Of a stretch of DNA of 64,000 bases, positions 34,254 through 43,633 are shown piece after piece. Numbering within the stretch: position 1 is the first letter of the stretch; the number at the start of each line of letters is the position of its first letter. This stretch comes from G965207125 sp965207125 (lineage in GTDB: Bacteria; Pseudomonadota; Alphaproteobacteria; Puniceispirillales; UBA1172): assembly GCA_965207125.1 (NCBI GenBank), contig OZ242263.1, forward strand, positions 992,001 to 1,056,000, given 5' to 3'. The translations under genes and the position numbers were made by a program. The notes under the pieces are model-generated. The model was not told the origin of the DNA and did not search any database. It saw only the letters and a program-made list of their open reading frames with translations.

Positions 34254-36659
34254 ATGAAATCAGATTATCGAGTGGTGGTGGTCGGGGGCGGTGTTGTTGG
34301 CGCATCGGTTCTTTATCATCTAGCGAAATTCGGCTGGTCGGATGTCTGTCTGATAGAAAGATCCGTGCTGACAGCAGGGTCATCATGGCACGCAGCAGGC
34401 GGGGTTCATACGCTGAATGCTGATCCAAATATCGCCGCGCTTCAGGCTTACACCATAGATCTTCTAAGCACGATCGAAAAAGAAAGTGGTCATTCGGTTG
34501 GCATGCATATGACAGGAGGGCTGACGCTAGCAGGAACGCATGATCGGTGGGAGTGGCTACAATCAGCGTATAGGGTTTTCCAGAGCATTGGCATCGAGGA
34601 CGTGCATTTAGTAACGCCCGATGAAGCCAAAGACTTATGTCCGGTCATGTCGATAGATGGGATTCTGGGAGGAATGTGGGCGGCCCGCGAAGGGTATATA
34701 GATACCACCGGCACAGTTCACGCCTATGCGGGGGCGGCGAAAAAGAATGGCGCAACAGTCATCGAGCATAATCGGGTTCTTGAATTGATCCAAAAACCTG
34801 ATGGCTGGCAGGTGGTAACTGAAAAAGGTACTATTTCCTGCGAGCATGTGGTCAATGCGGCAGGGCTTTGGGCTAAGCAGGTGGGTCGGATGGCGGGAGT
34901 CGAATTGCCTGTCTCGCCGCTCGCCCATCATTATCTTTTGACTGAGGCGATTCCCGAAGTCGCGGCCCTCGATAAGGAATTACCGTTGGTGGTCGATCTT
35001 GAGGGCTTTACCTATATGCGGCAAGACCAACAAGGGATGCTACTGGGGATTTATGAAATCAATCACCAACACTGGATGATGGATGGCGCACCGTGGGATT
35101 ATGGCATCGAGTTACTGCAAGAGGATACCGACAGGATTGAAAACGAGTTGACCTTGGGGTTTAAACGTTATCCAGTGTTACAAACAGCAGGGGTCAAGAA
35201 TTGGGTGAACGGTGCGTTCACCTTTTCGCCTGACGGCAATCCGTTAGTAGGCCCAGTGCCGGGCAAACGTGGTTATTGGGCAGCTTGTGCGGTGATGGCA
35301 GGATTCCTACAAGGTGGGGGTGTCGGCAAATCGCTTGCTGAATGGATGATCCACGGTGAAGCTGAAGCTGACGTCTATGGCATGGATGTAGCGCGGTATG
35401 GCGGCTATGCTGAAAACAAACGCTATATTAAGGAAACCACCGGGCAGTTTTACTCGCGGCGCTTCGTGATGACTTACCCAAATGAACAGCTGCCCGCCGG
35501 GCGTCCCTGCACCACCGCGCCGGCGTATAGCGATATGGCCGCCGCCGGATGCCATTGGGGTGTTAGCGGTGGACTTGAGATACCACTCTATTTCGCCCCC
35601 CACGGCTTTAGCGAGAAACCCTCACTCAAACGGTCAAACGCTTTTGATCTTGTGGGGGATGAATGTCGTTCAGTGCGCGATTCATGCGGACTCCTAGACA
35701 TCACCGGTTTTTCGAGATTTGAGGTCAGCGGCAAACACGCCGAAACATGGCTTAATAAAATCATGGCATCAAAACTCCCTCAGGCAGGACGCGCACGCCT
35801 CGCGCCGATGCTCAGTTCAAGCGGGAAGATGAAAGGCGATTTGACTGCCTTTAACTGGGGAGATGGTATCTGGTGGATTATGGGGTCGTATTATTTGCGA
35901 GATTGGCATATGCGTTGGTTCAACGACCACCTTGAAGGCGATGTTAAGGTGCGTGATCTAGGGGAGGAGATGACAGGGTTTTCGCTATCGGGGCCAAAGT
36001 CGCTTGAGATCATCAGTCGCCTGACCGACATGCCCATAGGCGATTTGCCTTTTATGGGATGCGGTCATTTTGATATTGGTCTTACCCGGGCTAAAGTCGG
36101 ACGACTGTCGGTCACAGGGGAACTTGGCTATGAGATTCACTGTCCGATGACTGATCATATTATGATGCGGCGGATGCTGCTCGAGGCCGGACTTGATTCT
36201 GGTTTGCGCGAATATGGGTTTAACGCTCTTCTATCATTAAGGATTGAGAAAAGCTTCGGAATCTGGTCAGCTGAGTTCACTCAGGGCTACTCGGCAGGAA
36301 TGACTGGCATGGATCGCTGGATTGATTGGAACAAGGGCGATTTTATCGGGCGCGAGGCAGCACGAGCAGAACACGAGGGGCATGGAGCGGCGCGGCGTCT
36401 GGTAACACTTGAGATCGATGCGAGTGATGCTGATGCGAGCGGTTTCGAGCCGGTCTGGCATGACGGCCAACGTGTCGGTTTCGTAACATCTGGCGGCTAT
36501 GGGCATGTGATCGGAAAATCGCTAGCGATGGCGTTAATCGACCGGGGTTCGAGCGATGAAGGCACAAAACTTTCCGTCCATGTTGTCGGCATTGAGCGGG
36601 CGGCTCGAGTGATAGCGCCCTCGCCTTACGACCCCGATGGCAAAGCCATGCGGATATGA
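34254..36659 (+). CDS. Dimethylglycine/sarcosine dehydrogenase-like FAD-GcvT protein
   Basis: An 801-residue two-part enzyme. The N-terminal FAD-dependent oxidoreductase (~1-390) has VVVVGGGVVGASVLYHLAK and GSSWHAAGGVH, whose histidine is the usual covalent FAD site of dimethylglycine and sarcosine dehydrogenases. The C-terminal part (~430-800) is GcvT-like, with RDSCGLLDITGFSRFEVSG and VTGELGYEIHCP, and should pass the released one-carbon unit to tetrahydrofolate. It oxidatively demethylates an N-methylated glycine or relative in the cytoplasm. It is the first gene after an operator-overlapped promoter and overlaps the MttB-like gene by four bases. The exact substrate is not determined by sequence. 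Confidence 0.85.
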   Translation: MKSDYRVVVVGGGVVGASVLYHLAKFGWSDVCLIERSVLTAGSSWHAAGGVHTLNADPNIAALQAYTIDLLSTIEKESGHSVGMHMTGGLTLAGTHDRWEWLQSAYRVFQSIGIEDVHLVTPDEAKDLCPVMSIDGILGGMWAAREGYIDTTGTVHAYAGAAKKNGATVIEHNRVLELIQKPDGWQVVTEKGTISCEHVVNAAGLWAKQVGRMAGVELPVSPLAHHYLLTEAIPEVAALDKELPLVVDLEGFTYMRQDQQGMLLGIYEINHQHWMMDGAPWDYGIELLQEDTDRIENELTLGFKRYPVLQTAGVKNWVNGAFTFSPDGNPLVGPVPGKRGYWAACAVMAGFLQGGGVGKSLAEWMIHGEAEADVYGMDVARYGGYAENKRYIKETTGQFYSRRFVMTYPNEQLPAGRPCTTAPAYSDMAAAGCHWGVSGGLEIPLYFAPHGFSEKPSLKRSNAFDLVGDECRSVRDSCGLLDITGFSRFEVSGKHAETWLNKIMASKLPQAGRARLAPMLSSSGKMKGDLTAFNWGDGIWWIMGSYYLRDWHMRWFNDHLEGDVKVRDLGEEMTGFSLSGPKSLEIISRLTDMPIGDLPFMGCGHFDIGLTRAKVGRLSVTGELGYEIHCPMTDHIMMRRMLLEAGLDSGLREYGFNALLSLRIEKSFGIWSAEFTQGYSAGMTGMDRWIDWNKGDFIGREAARAEHEGHGAARRLVTLEIDASDADASGFEPVWHDGQRVGFVTSGGYGHVIGKSLAMALIDRGSSDEGTKLSVHVVGIERAARVIAPSPYDPDGKAMRI

Positions 36660-38209
36660 CCCAACCAACAACCCAACCATCAACACATCGCCGTCGCCGT
36701 AGGCGAAAACCAGAGAGTTCCACCGATAGCCAATCTAAACAATCTAACCCTGAACTGGTTAACGTTTTCACGCCGCTAGATATTTACGATGCTATGATTG
36801 TCGATGACATTCACTCAGCTGCGCTAAAAATTCTTGAGACGCAAGGCATAAAAGTTCTCCTGCCCGAAGCACTAAAATTGTTTCGAGAAGCAGGGGCGCG
36901 GGTCAAGGACGCGGAGCAGATGGTGTATATCGGCCGAGATATTGTCGAGGCCGCCCTCGCCTCCGCGCCCAGAAAAATCGAGATGAAAGGCGGACAACGA
37001 CAACGAGATGTTACTCTTGAATTGGGGCGGTTAGTGTTCGTGCCAGGGGCCGGTTCACCCTATGCCACCGACTTACTTCGAGGACGCCGTTCGGGCAGCA
37101 TTGAGGATTTTCGTGAATTGGTTCGTCTGGTGCAGCATTTCGATTATCTGCATATGGCGCCCCCAGTGGTCGAGGCTCAAGACGTGCCACCTGAATTTAG
37201 GCATTACGCAATGATGGAAGCGGCGTTGACTTTATCGGATAAAATCCCCTTTGTTTACGCGCGTGGCACACCCCAAACTGAGGATTGCTTCACCATGATT
37301 CAAGAATTCAGAGGCTTGAGTGCAGCTGAATTCATGGCGAATCCTTGGTGCTTCACGGTTATCAACACAAACTCGCCGCGTCAGCTGGATATTCCAATGG
37401 CGCAAGGGTTGATTGATTTCGCGCGCGCAGGACAGCTAAGCATCGTCACCCCCTTCACCCTGATGGGGGCCATGGCGCCGATCACAGTCGAGGGGGCCAT
37501 GACCCTCAGCCACGCTGAAGCAATGGCGGCGATCACCCTGACCCAACTAGCAAAATCTGGCGCAGTGGTTTGTTATGGCACTTTCACCAGCAATGTTGAT
37601 ATGAGATCCGGCGCGCCGAGTTTTGGCACGCCTGAACACGTCAAAGCCTCGCTACTGGCGGGTCAACTGGCGCGGAAACTTGGGCTACCGTGGCGGAGTG
37701 CGACTGGTAGCGCGGCTAACCTTAATGACGTTCAGGCCGCGACTGAAACCCAGTTTGGTCTGTGGGGATGCCTGCTTTCGGGGGCAACTATAGTGTTTCA
37801 TTCAGCTGGCTGGCTTGAAGGCGGGTTGACAATGTCGTATGAAAAACTGATCACTGATATGGAAGTCGTTAATATGATGGCTGATTTATGCCGCAAAACA
37901 TCTTTTGGGCGCGATGATTTGGCATTGGATGCGATCGCTAAGGTAGAGCCTGGCGGTCATTTTTTTGGCTGCGAGCACACCATGACCCGTTACAAAACTG
38001 CGTTTTATGACCCTTTGATCGCTGATCTTTCCAATTTCGGCTCATGGCAAGAAAACGGGGCCAGCGATACCACCACCCGTGCAAACCGTCTTTGGCAAGA
38101 TATTCTGGCTCAGGATAGCGACGTCATAATAGATGAGGGGCGGCACGAACACCTCAAGGCGTTTATCGACAAACGCAAAGCCGAGAGTGGCGCACCGCCA
38201 GTAAGTTAA
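36656..38209 (+). CDS. MttB-family (trimethylamine/quaternary amine) methyltransferase, non-pyrrolysine
   Basis: A 517-residue member of the trimethylamine methyltransferase family. Family-like segments are VFVPGAGSPYATDLLRG, GAMAPITVEGAMTLSHAEAMA, YGTFTSNVDMRSGAPSFGTPE and LFGRD-like KTSFGRDDL near the end. The frame has no internal amber codon, so it is one of the many homologues lacking pyrrolysine, some of which demethylate glycine betaine, proline betaine or carnitine. The first ~35 residues are a low-complexity Arg/Thr/Ser tail. The ATG overlaps the upstream stop (ATGA). No corrinoid protein or activator gene is nearby, so the methyl acceptor is unclear. Confidence 0.83.
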   Translation: MTQPTTQPSTHRRRRRRKPESSTDSQSKQSNPELVNVFTPLDIYDAMIVDDIHSAALKILETQGIKVLLPEALKLFREAGARVKDAEQMVYIGRDIVEAALASAPRKIEMKGGQRQRDVTLELGRLVFVPGAGSPYATDLLRGRRSGSIEDFRELVRLVQHFDYLHMAPPVVEAQDVPPEFRHYAMMEAALTLSDKIPFVYARGTPQTEDCFTMIQEFRGLSAAEFMANPWCFTVINTNSPRQLDIPMAQGLIDFARAGQLSIVTPFTLMGAMAPITVEGAMTLSHAEAMAAITLTQLAKSGAVVCYGTFTSNVDMRSGAPSFGTPEHVKASLLAGQLARKLGLPWRSATGSAANLNDVQAATETQFGLWGCLLSGATIVFHSAGWLEGGLTMSYEKLITDMEVVNMMADLCRKTSFGRDDLALDAIAKVEPGGHFFGCEHTMTRYKTAFYDPLIADLSNFGSWQENGASDTTTRANRLWQDILAQDSDVIIDEGRHEHLKAFIDKRKAESGAPPVS

Positions 38210-38240
38210 CCCCCAAATCATGAATTTCAAGGATGACACA

Positions 38241-39248
38241 ATGCCTTTTCCCCGCACAAAACTGATTTATGGCCAAACCCCGCTAGAACCGTTGCCACGG
38301 TTATCGGCACAGCTTGGTATAGATCTTTGGATCAAGCGCGATGATCTGGCTGGCGTGAGTTTGGGCGGCAATAAATCGCGCCAGTTGGAATACTATCTCG
38401 GAGCGGCCCAAGCCGAAGGCGCGGACACGATTCTGATCACTGGTGCGGTGCAATCCAATTTTGTACGTATTGCCGCTGCGTCGGCGGCAAGACTTGGCAT
38501 GAAAACCATCGCACAGTTGGAAAAGAGGGTTGATAAAAATGATCTGATTTACACATCATCAGGCAATGTGATGCTCGAGGAAATTCTCGGAGCCGAGATC
38601 ATGCGCTATCCCGATGGCGAGGATGAGGCGGGGGCGGACGCCGCGCTTTACGCGCGCGCTGATGAGTTACGCAGTGAAGGGCGCAAGCCTTACGTGATTC
38701 CGCTATCGATGAGCAAACCGCCGCTTGGTGCGTTGGGTTATATCCGCGCCGCCGAGGAAATTATCACCCAAGATGACGCGTTTGATTTTATCGTGCTGGC
38801 CTCAGGCAGTGGTTTGACGCATATCGGGATGCTAGCGGGATTAAAGATGCAGGAGAGCAAAGCGCAGGTCATCGGTTCATGCGTCCGTCGCCCGATGAAG
38901 GCACAAATCGAGCGAATCGCCTATCTTGCTACATCTCTTAGCGACCTGCTCGATGAACCGCTAGCGATTGACGAGGATGACATAGAGATTTGGGATGGGG
39001 GATTATCACCCGGTTATGGCTTAGTTGGGGCGGTCGCGATTGAAGCGATGGCAATGATGGCTGAAACCGAAGGGATGATTCTTGACCCCGTCTATACGGC
39101 GAAGGCTTTTGCGGCGATTCCAGCGCTCATACGATCGGGCCGAATCTCCGCATCATCGAGGGTGCTGTTTGTCCACACGGGCGGGTTACCTGCGCTTTTT
39201 GCCTATCACAACGACCTCAAAGCCGCATTTGGCAAAAATGGCGAGTAG
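38241..39248 (+). CDS. D-cysteine desulfhydrase / L-cysteate sulfo-lyase family PLP enzyme
   Basis: About 335 residues from the ATG at 38241, which follows AAGGA; an earlier ATG at 38220 lacks a ribosome site. The fold type II PLP lysine is K45 in LGGNKSRQLEYYLG, with RDDLAGVSLGG preceding it, as in ACC deaminase, D-cysteine desulfhydrase and CuyA. The substrate-contacting motif usually written QSNH reads QSNF (AVQSNFVRIAAA). The phosphate-binding region appears as VLASGSGLTHIGMLAG. It should eliminate sulfide or sulfite plus ammonia from a three-carbon amino acid to give pyruvate. Cysteate is attractive in a marine setting; D-cysteine is the alternative. Confidence 0.75.
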   Translation: MPFPRTKLIYGQTPLEPLPRLSAQLGIDLWIKRDDLAGVSLGGNKSRQLEYYLGAAQAEGADTILITGAVQSNFVRIAAASAARLGMKTIAQLEKRVDKNDLIYTSSGNVMLEEILGAEIMRYPDGEDEAGADAALYARADELRSEGRKPYVIPLSMSKPPLGALGYIRAAEEIITQDDAFDFIVLASGSGLTHIGMLAGLKMQESKAQVIGSCVRRPMKAQIERIAYLATSLSDLLDEPLAIDEDDIEIWDGGLSPGYGLVGAVAIEAMAMMAETEGMILDPVYTAKAFAAIPALIRSGRISASSRVLFVHTGGLPALFAYHNDLKAAFGKNGE

Positions 39249-39407
39249 CCATTTTGCCCGTCGTCATGCCCTTTCCAAGAGACCGGTTAGTAAATTTCGC
39301 CAACGCACTTGATTATGTCCTCTATGCGAATATTTTTTCATATTTTTATTGTTTGTCACAAAATTATGTTGTTAGAGTCTCCCCTGTATAACTATCTAAG
39401 GAGATTC

Positions 39408-40421
39408 ATGATGAGTATAATTAAGACTTTTTTTACGACCGCGATCGCGGTTACGTTTTTGACGGGTGGTGCGCTAGCACAAGACCCAACTTTTTTCCGG
39501 ATTGGCACCGGCGGAGCGGGGGGGACGTATTTCCCCATCGGTGGCACGATTGCTAACGGTATTTCAGCACCTCCAGGCGCACGTCCTTGCGATAAAGGCG
39601 GTCAATGCGGAGTTCCTGGTTTGATTGCGATTGCACAATCGACCACGGCCTCGGTGTTCAACAACGCCGCAGTGCAGAATGGCGAGTTAGAGGCCGGTCT
39701 TGCCGCTGCTGACGTAACGCGTTCGATGTATCTCGGCCAAGGCAAGTTTGACGGCAAGCCCCACCCGAAACTTCGGATCATCGCCAATCTTTTTCCGGAA
39801 GATTTGCATCTAGTTTTGCCAAAAGGCAAAAAGATCAATGATCTCGGCGATCTGAAAGGCCAGCGGGTTGGCATCGCCCAGGCGGGGTCAGGCACACAAG
39901 TTGCAGTTTTGCAGATGCTCGATGCTTGGGGCATTAACAGAGACAATATTGATGAAGCCGAGCTCAATAACAGCCAAAGTGCGGAACGTTTAGCTGATGG
40001 ACAGCTTGACGGGTATTTCTACGCGGCGGGTTGGCCGGTTGCGGCAATGGTTCAGCTAGCATCCCTCAAGGGAATGGAACTCCATTCTTTCTCGGACGCT
40101 GATCTGAAAAAAATCAATGAGGTCATTCCAGCGTATATTCCATCGCAGATTCCTGCGGGGGTTTACGAGGGCGTGGATTATGTCACAAAAACTCCAGCAG
40201 TGAGTGCTTTGCTGGTGGTATCTTCTGACTTGTCTGAAGAACTTGTCTATGGAATCACCAAAGCGATGTGGAATAAAAACACACGCAAATTGCTCGATAA
40301 CGGCCATGCTAAAGGCAAGCAGATCACAGCTGAAACTGCACTGGACGGTATCTCAGCCTTGGGTGTTCCACTTCATCCCGGAGCTGAAAAGTTCTACCGT
40401 GAGGCAGGATTACTGAACTAG
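39408..40421 (+). CDS. TAXI-family TRAP transporter substrate-binding protein
   Basis: About 337 residues with a signal peptide (MMSIIKTFFTTAIAVTFLTG, cleavage near ALA) followed by FFRIGTGGAGGTYFPIGG, the TAXI-type opening. Further family stretches are SVFNNAAVQNGELEAGLA and LKGQRVGIAQAGSGTQVAVL. AAGGAG lies 4-7 bases before the tandem ATGs at 39408/39411. It binds a carboxylate or amino acid anion in the periplasm for the fused permease downstream. A terminator-like hairpin separates the two genes, consistent with higher binding protein expression. Confidence 0.9.
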   Translation: MMSIIKTFFTTAIAVTFLTGGALAQDPTFFRIGTGGAGGTYFPIGGTIANGISAPPGARPCDKGGQCGVPGLIAIAQSTTASVFNNAAVQNGELEAGLAAADVTRSMYLGQGKFDGKPHPKLRIIANLFPEDLHLVLPKGKKINDLGDLKGQRVGIAQAGSGTQVAVLQMLDAWGINRDNIDEAELNNSQSAERLADGQLDGYFYAAGWPVAAMVQLASLKGMELHSFSDADLKKINEVIPAYIPSQIPAGVYEGVDYVTKTPAVSALLVVSSDLSEELVYGITKAMWNKNTRKLLDNGHAKGKQITAETALDGISALGVPLHPGAEKFYREAGLLN

Positions 40422-40449
40422 ATTCAGGCAAAACATGGCATTTGATGTC

Positions 40450-40490
40450 AAAAGGGCGGCGTTCCTATCAACGGGCGGCGCCCTTTTTTT
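40450..40490 (+). terminator. Intrinsic terminator/attenuator after the TAXI binding protein
   Basis: A 9-base stem AAAAGGGCG (40450-40458) pairs with CGCCCTTTT (40479-40487) and runs into a T-tract. The loop is about 20 bases. It lies between the binding-protein stop (40421) and the permease (40520), so it probably gives partial termination rather than ending the operon. Confidence 0.7.
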
Positions 40491-40519
40491 GCCCTAAATA
40501 GATAAAACAGGAGGCTTTA

Positions 40520-42736
40520 ATGACCCCACCACCACAAGACCCGAGTGATGGTTTAACCGAGGCCCACCTCGCTGAGATTGAACAGAAATACGATGAGGTC
40601 AGCACCAGCCGTGAAGTCGGACCGATAACCGGCAAAGTCCTCCGGGCGGTCGCACTGGTTTTTGCGATTTATCATTATTTTACTGCAGGTTTTGGCTTAC
40701 CCACTGACTACTGGCATCTCGGGTTTCATTTGACAGGATTATTTATCCTGACCTACGCATTTTTTCCACTTTTCAAAAGCAAAAACCTGCTGATGCACAA
40801 GGCCACATATTTCAGAATCGGCAATATCCCGATCTATGACCTTGTGTTTATGATCTTAGGCGTGATCACCGCACTGTACGTGGGTTTTGCATGGCGCGGT
40901 GTTCCGATTCTAGGGATAGAAGAACAGACTTTTCGCATGGGCAATCCCAACAGTTATGACATCGCACTGGGGGTAATTATTATCTTGCTGGTGCTTGATA
41001 TCACACGGCGATTGCTTGGTTGGGTTTTGCCGTTGATTATTTGCATCTTTATCTCATACGCTTTGCTTGGGACATATTTTCCGGGGATTTTAAAACACCC
41101 CGGCGTTAAATTTAATACCTTCGTTTCATCAATGTATTTCCCACAAGAGGGAATTTACGGCGTGACTTTATGGGTGGTGTCGACAATCGTATTCCACTTT
41201 GTATTGTTCGGCGTCATCGCGCAAAAAACTGGGCTTGGCAAGTTATTCATCGATAACGCGACAATTCTAGCAGGGCGTTACACGGGCGGCCCTGCCAAGG
41301 TTTCGGTAGTTTCATCAGCATTTTTTGGGACGATTTCAGGGTCATCGGTAGCCAATACGGTCTCCACGGGAGCGTTAACTATTCCGAATATGAAGCGCCT
41401 TGGCTACCCGGGTCACTTTGCCGGAGGCGTTGAAGCTGCATCGTCAGCGGGCGGGCAGATCACACCGCCTATTATGGGAGCAGCAGCGTTTATCATGGCG
41501 GAGTTTCTCGAAATTCCCTACACCACGATCGTGATCGCGGCAATTTTTCCGGCGTTATTGCATTATGTCGGGGTATTCACGGTGGTGCATCTGATGGCAC
41601 GCAAGTTGAATCTGCAAGGCATCAGCCGTGATATGTTGCCGCGCCTTGGCGAGGTCTGGCGTGATGGCTGGGCGAATATCATTCCGCTTATTGGTCTGTT
41701 GTATGTGTTATTTTCGGGCTACACGCCGTTTATGGCGGCTTTTTGTGGGATTTCGTTATTGCTGGCCGTTGGAATGGCTCGGTGGGACACTCTGCCGAGT
41801 TTGCTGATTCCAGCAGCGTTTGTGACTTTTGTTGGCTGGAAATATTTTGGCGGCGCGTTTGATGGGTTAATGAGTCTGTTTCTCGTCGCTGGGAGCATTA
41901 TCGCCATTTTGAATCCTCAGCCCAGAGTTGATTTAAAAACTATGACTTCATGTCTTGAATTAGGCGTGAAATACGCGTTAGCGGTTGGCGCAGCCTCAGC
42001 AGCAGTTGGTATTGTGGTGGGGGTGATCAACACGACTGGAATCGGTTTTCGGATTGGTTTTATGGTAACGCACGCAGCAGGTGGTATGGCGCTTGGGTTG
42101 CATGACTTGATTTCCTTAGGGGTATTCGAGGTCTTTTCGGTTGCGGATATTCAGTTATTCTTATCGCTGGTTTTGATTGCGGTGTCGTGTATTTTGATGG
42201 GAGCAGGTATTCCGACTACAGCGCTCTATATTATGTTGGTTTCGGTGGCGCAGCCGGCCCTAGCAGAATTAGGCATTCCACCGATCGCAAGTCATATGTT
42301 CGTGTTGTATTATGGGGTGGTATCTGAGATCACACCACCGGTTTGTACATCGGCTTACGCGGCCGCGGCGATCGCGAATTCGAATCCATTCCGCACCGGC
42401 ATATCAGCGTTCACGCTAGGGTTAGGTAAATTGATGGCACCGATGGCGTTTGTTTACGCGCCGGTGTTGTTATTTGTTTCATCGACCGGTTTTGATTTAT
42501 TGACGTTCAGTTACACTTCAGTCAGTTGTATTATTGGAGTGGTTAGCTTATCGGCGGCTGTGGTCGGGTATTGGCTCGCACCGATGGGGGTGTTTTTGCG
42601 TTTGCTTACAGGTATGGGCGGAGTGATATTCATCGCGCCGTCTTTTGTAGCAGATCTTTTAGCACTAGCGATCATCTCGCCGGCGGTCATCACGCAGCTG
42701 ATAACAACACGCAAAGTATCATATGCGGTTAATTAG
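40520..42736 (+). CDS. TRAP transporter fused 4TM/12TM permease (TAXI type)
   Basis: A 738-residue membrane protein fusing the small and large TRAP permease subunits, as usual for TAXI systems. Many hydrophobic segments are visible. The family stretches SSAFFGTISGSSVANTVSTG, EAASSAGGQITPPIMGAAAF and MGAGIPTTALYIML are the DctM-type core, and HMFVLYYGVVSEITPPVC lies near the end. It performs ion-driven import of the ligand delivered by the upstream binding protein. AGGAGG precedes the ATG. Proximity to a cysteate lyase-like gene suggests, but does not show, a sulfonate or amino acid substrate. Confidence 0.92.
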   Translation: MTPPPQDPSDGLTEAHLAEIEQKYDEVSTSREVGPITGKVLRAVALVFAIYHYFTAGFGLPTDYWHLGFHLTGLFILTYAFFPLFKSKNLLMHKATYFRIGNIPIYDLVFMILGVITALYVGFAWRGVPILGIEEQTFRMGNPNSYDIALGVIIILLVLDITRRLLGWVLPLIICIFISYALLGTYFPGILKHPGVKFNTFVSSMYFPQEGIYGVTLWVVSTIVFHFVLFGVIAQKTGLGKLFIDNATILAGRYTGGPAKVSVVSSAFFGTISGSSVANTVSTGALTIPNMKRLGYPGHFAGGVEAASSAGGQITPPIMGAAAFIMAEFLEIPYTTIVIAAIFPALLHYVGVFTVVHLMARKLNLQGISRDMLPRLGEVWRDGWANIIPLIGLLYVLFSGYTPFMAAFCGISLLLAVGMARWDTLPSLLIPAAFVTFVGWKYFGGAFDGLMSLFLVAGSIIAILNPQPRVDLKTMTSCLELGVKYALAVGAASAAVGIVVGVINTTGIGFRIGFMVTHAAGGMALGLHDLISLGVFEVFSVADIQLFLSLVLIAVSCILMGAGIPTTALYIMLVSVAQPALAELGIPPIASHMFVLYYGVVSEITPPVCTSAYAAAAIANSNPFRTGISAFTLGLGKLMAPMAFVYAPVLLFVSSTGFDLLTFSYTSVSCIIGVVSLSAAVVGYWLAPMGVFLRLLTGMGGVIFIAPSFVADLLALAIISPAVITQLITTRKVSYAVN

Positions 42737-42862
42737 TGGAAATTTCGGGTGACGCGATCAATTAGGTCTACTATGTGTCTATTTGCAAGTTCTTGGGCGA
42801 TTCGTTCGATAGGACTTTCTGTCCACTCTCAATCAGATCTTGCGTCATTCAACCCCTTAATA

Positions 42863-43090
42863 CTATCCTTTAGGTGGAAACGGGTCATTTCCGTATGAGT
42901 TACGCTCACGGATTCGCCCCTGCTTGTTCTGAAGAAGAGCTTCTCCCTCTGCGGCCTTCGCTCGATTTTTCGTCTCACTCCATGCCTGAAATTGAGTTGG
43001 GTGAACCGAAGTAGCGCGTTTATTTCCCTCACGTTTAACTTGCCAGTCGGTACCATGACGCGCGGTCCAATAGTTCTTTTGATTTGGCAT
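42863..43090 (-). CDS. DUF2188-family small protein
   Basis: A 75-residue protein whose pattern matches DUF2188 proteins: YWTARHGTDWQVKREG, RATSVHPTQ, then RIRERNSYGNDPFPPKG at the C-terminus. The function of the family is unknown. It is expressed from the minus strand and begins 80 bases downstream of the tRNA-Phe gene, behind a phased A-tract repeat. A longer overlapping frame to 43203 is an artefact of the antisense tRNA. Confidence 0.75.
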   Translation of the reverse strand: MPNQKNYWTARHGTDWQVKREGNKRATSVHPTQFQAWSETKNRAKAAEGEALLQNKQGRIRERNSYGNDPFPPKG

Positions 43091-43120
43091 TTAACACTCA
43101 CGGCAGATGTGGCTAAATTA

Positions 43121-43160
43121 CTTGGTTTTTCTTGAGTTTTCTTGAGTTTTCTTGGGTTTT
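43121..43160. repeat. Four 10-base tandem repeats with phased A/T-tracts
   Basis: Four consecutive units read CTTGGTTTTT, CTTGAGTTTT, CTTGAGTTTT and CTTGGGTTTT. Each has a T4-T5 tract, so on the minus strand A-tracts recur every 10 bases, close to one helical turn. Such phasing makes DNA intrinsically curved. It lies between the tRNA-Phe 3' end and the DUF2188 gene, upstream of the latter. Confidence 0.85.
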
Positions 43161-43170
43161 CAGGAAAAAA

Positions 43171-43246
<76 letters not shown>

Positions 43247-43375
43247 AACGGCGAGCACCAGCGCACGCTATGATCGTCTAGCCGATCTCGCCTCGCCTGT
43301 CCACAAAAAGACGCACGCTACCTTAATCAAACTGCACATAAACGCCACACCCTAACACCCCCGCGCATCGCGTCT

Positions 43376-43606
43376 CTATTTCTCGCGACGGGGAAATGGC
43401 ATAACTTGTGCCGACTCTTTCTCGTCGTCACCGCCTTCACCATCTTCGTGGCGCTCTATCTCATCGCTATCAGGGATCTCTGTTGATGGGACGACGTATT
43501 GTCCTGAAAACCACCGCCCCAGATCGACAGAAGCACAATGTGGCGAGCAAAACGGGTTATCACGCTTTGATGGTTTCGCACCGCAAATCGGGCAAGGCTT
43601 CGCCAT
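43376..43606 (-). CDS. yacG: DNA gyrase inhibitor YacG, zinc-binding
   Basis: About 76 residues from the ATG at 43606 (MAKPCPICG). The zinc site is CPIC near the N-terminus and CSPHC about 15 residues later, followed by ASVDLGRWFSGQYVVP, the YacG signature. The C-terminal tail is acidic. YacG binds GyrB and inhibits gyrase in E. coli. It sits just after the RNase E/G gene, as in many alphaproteobacteria. Confidence 0.9.
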   Translation of the reverse strand: MAKPCPICGAKPSKRDNPFCSPHCASVDLGRWFSGQYVVPSTEIPDSDEIERHEDGEGGDDEKESAQVMPFPRREK

Positions 43607-43633
43607 GTTCAGGCCTCCCACCAAGGTTTACGC

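Noticed and set aside
36656..38209. Pyrrolysine-encoding MttB
   Set aside because: The frame has no internal TAG codon and ends with TAA, so it is the non-pyrrolysine type.
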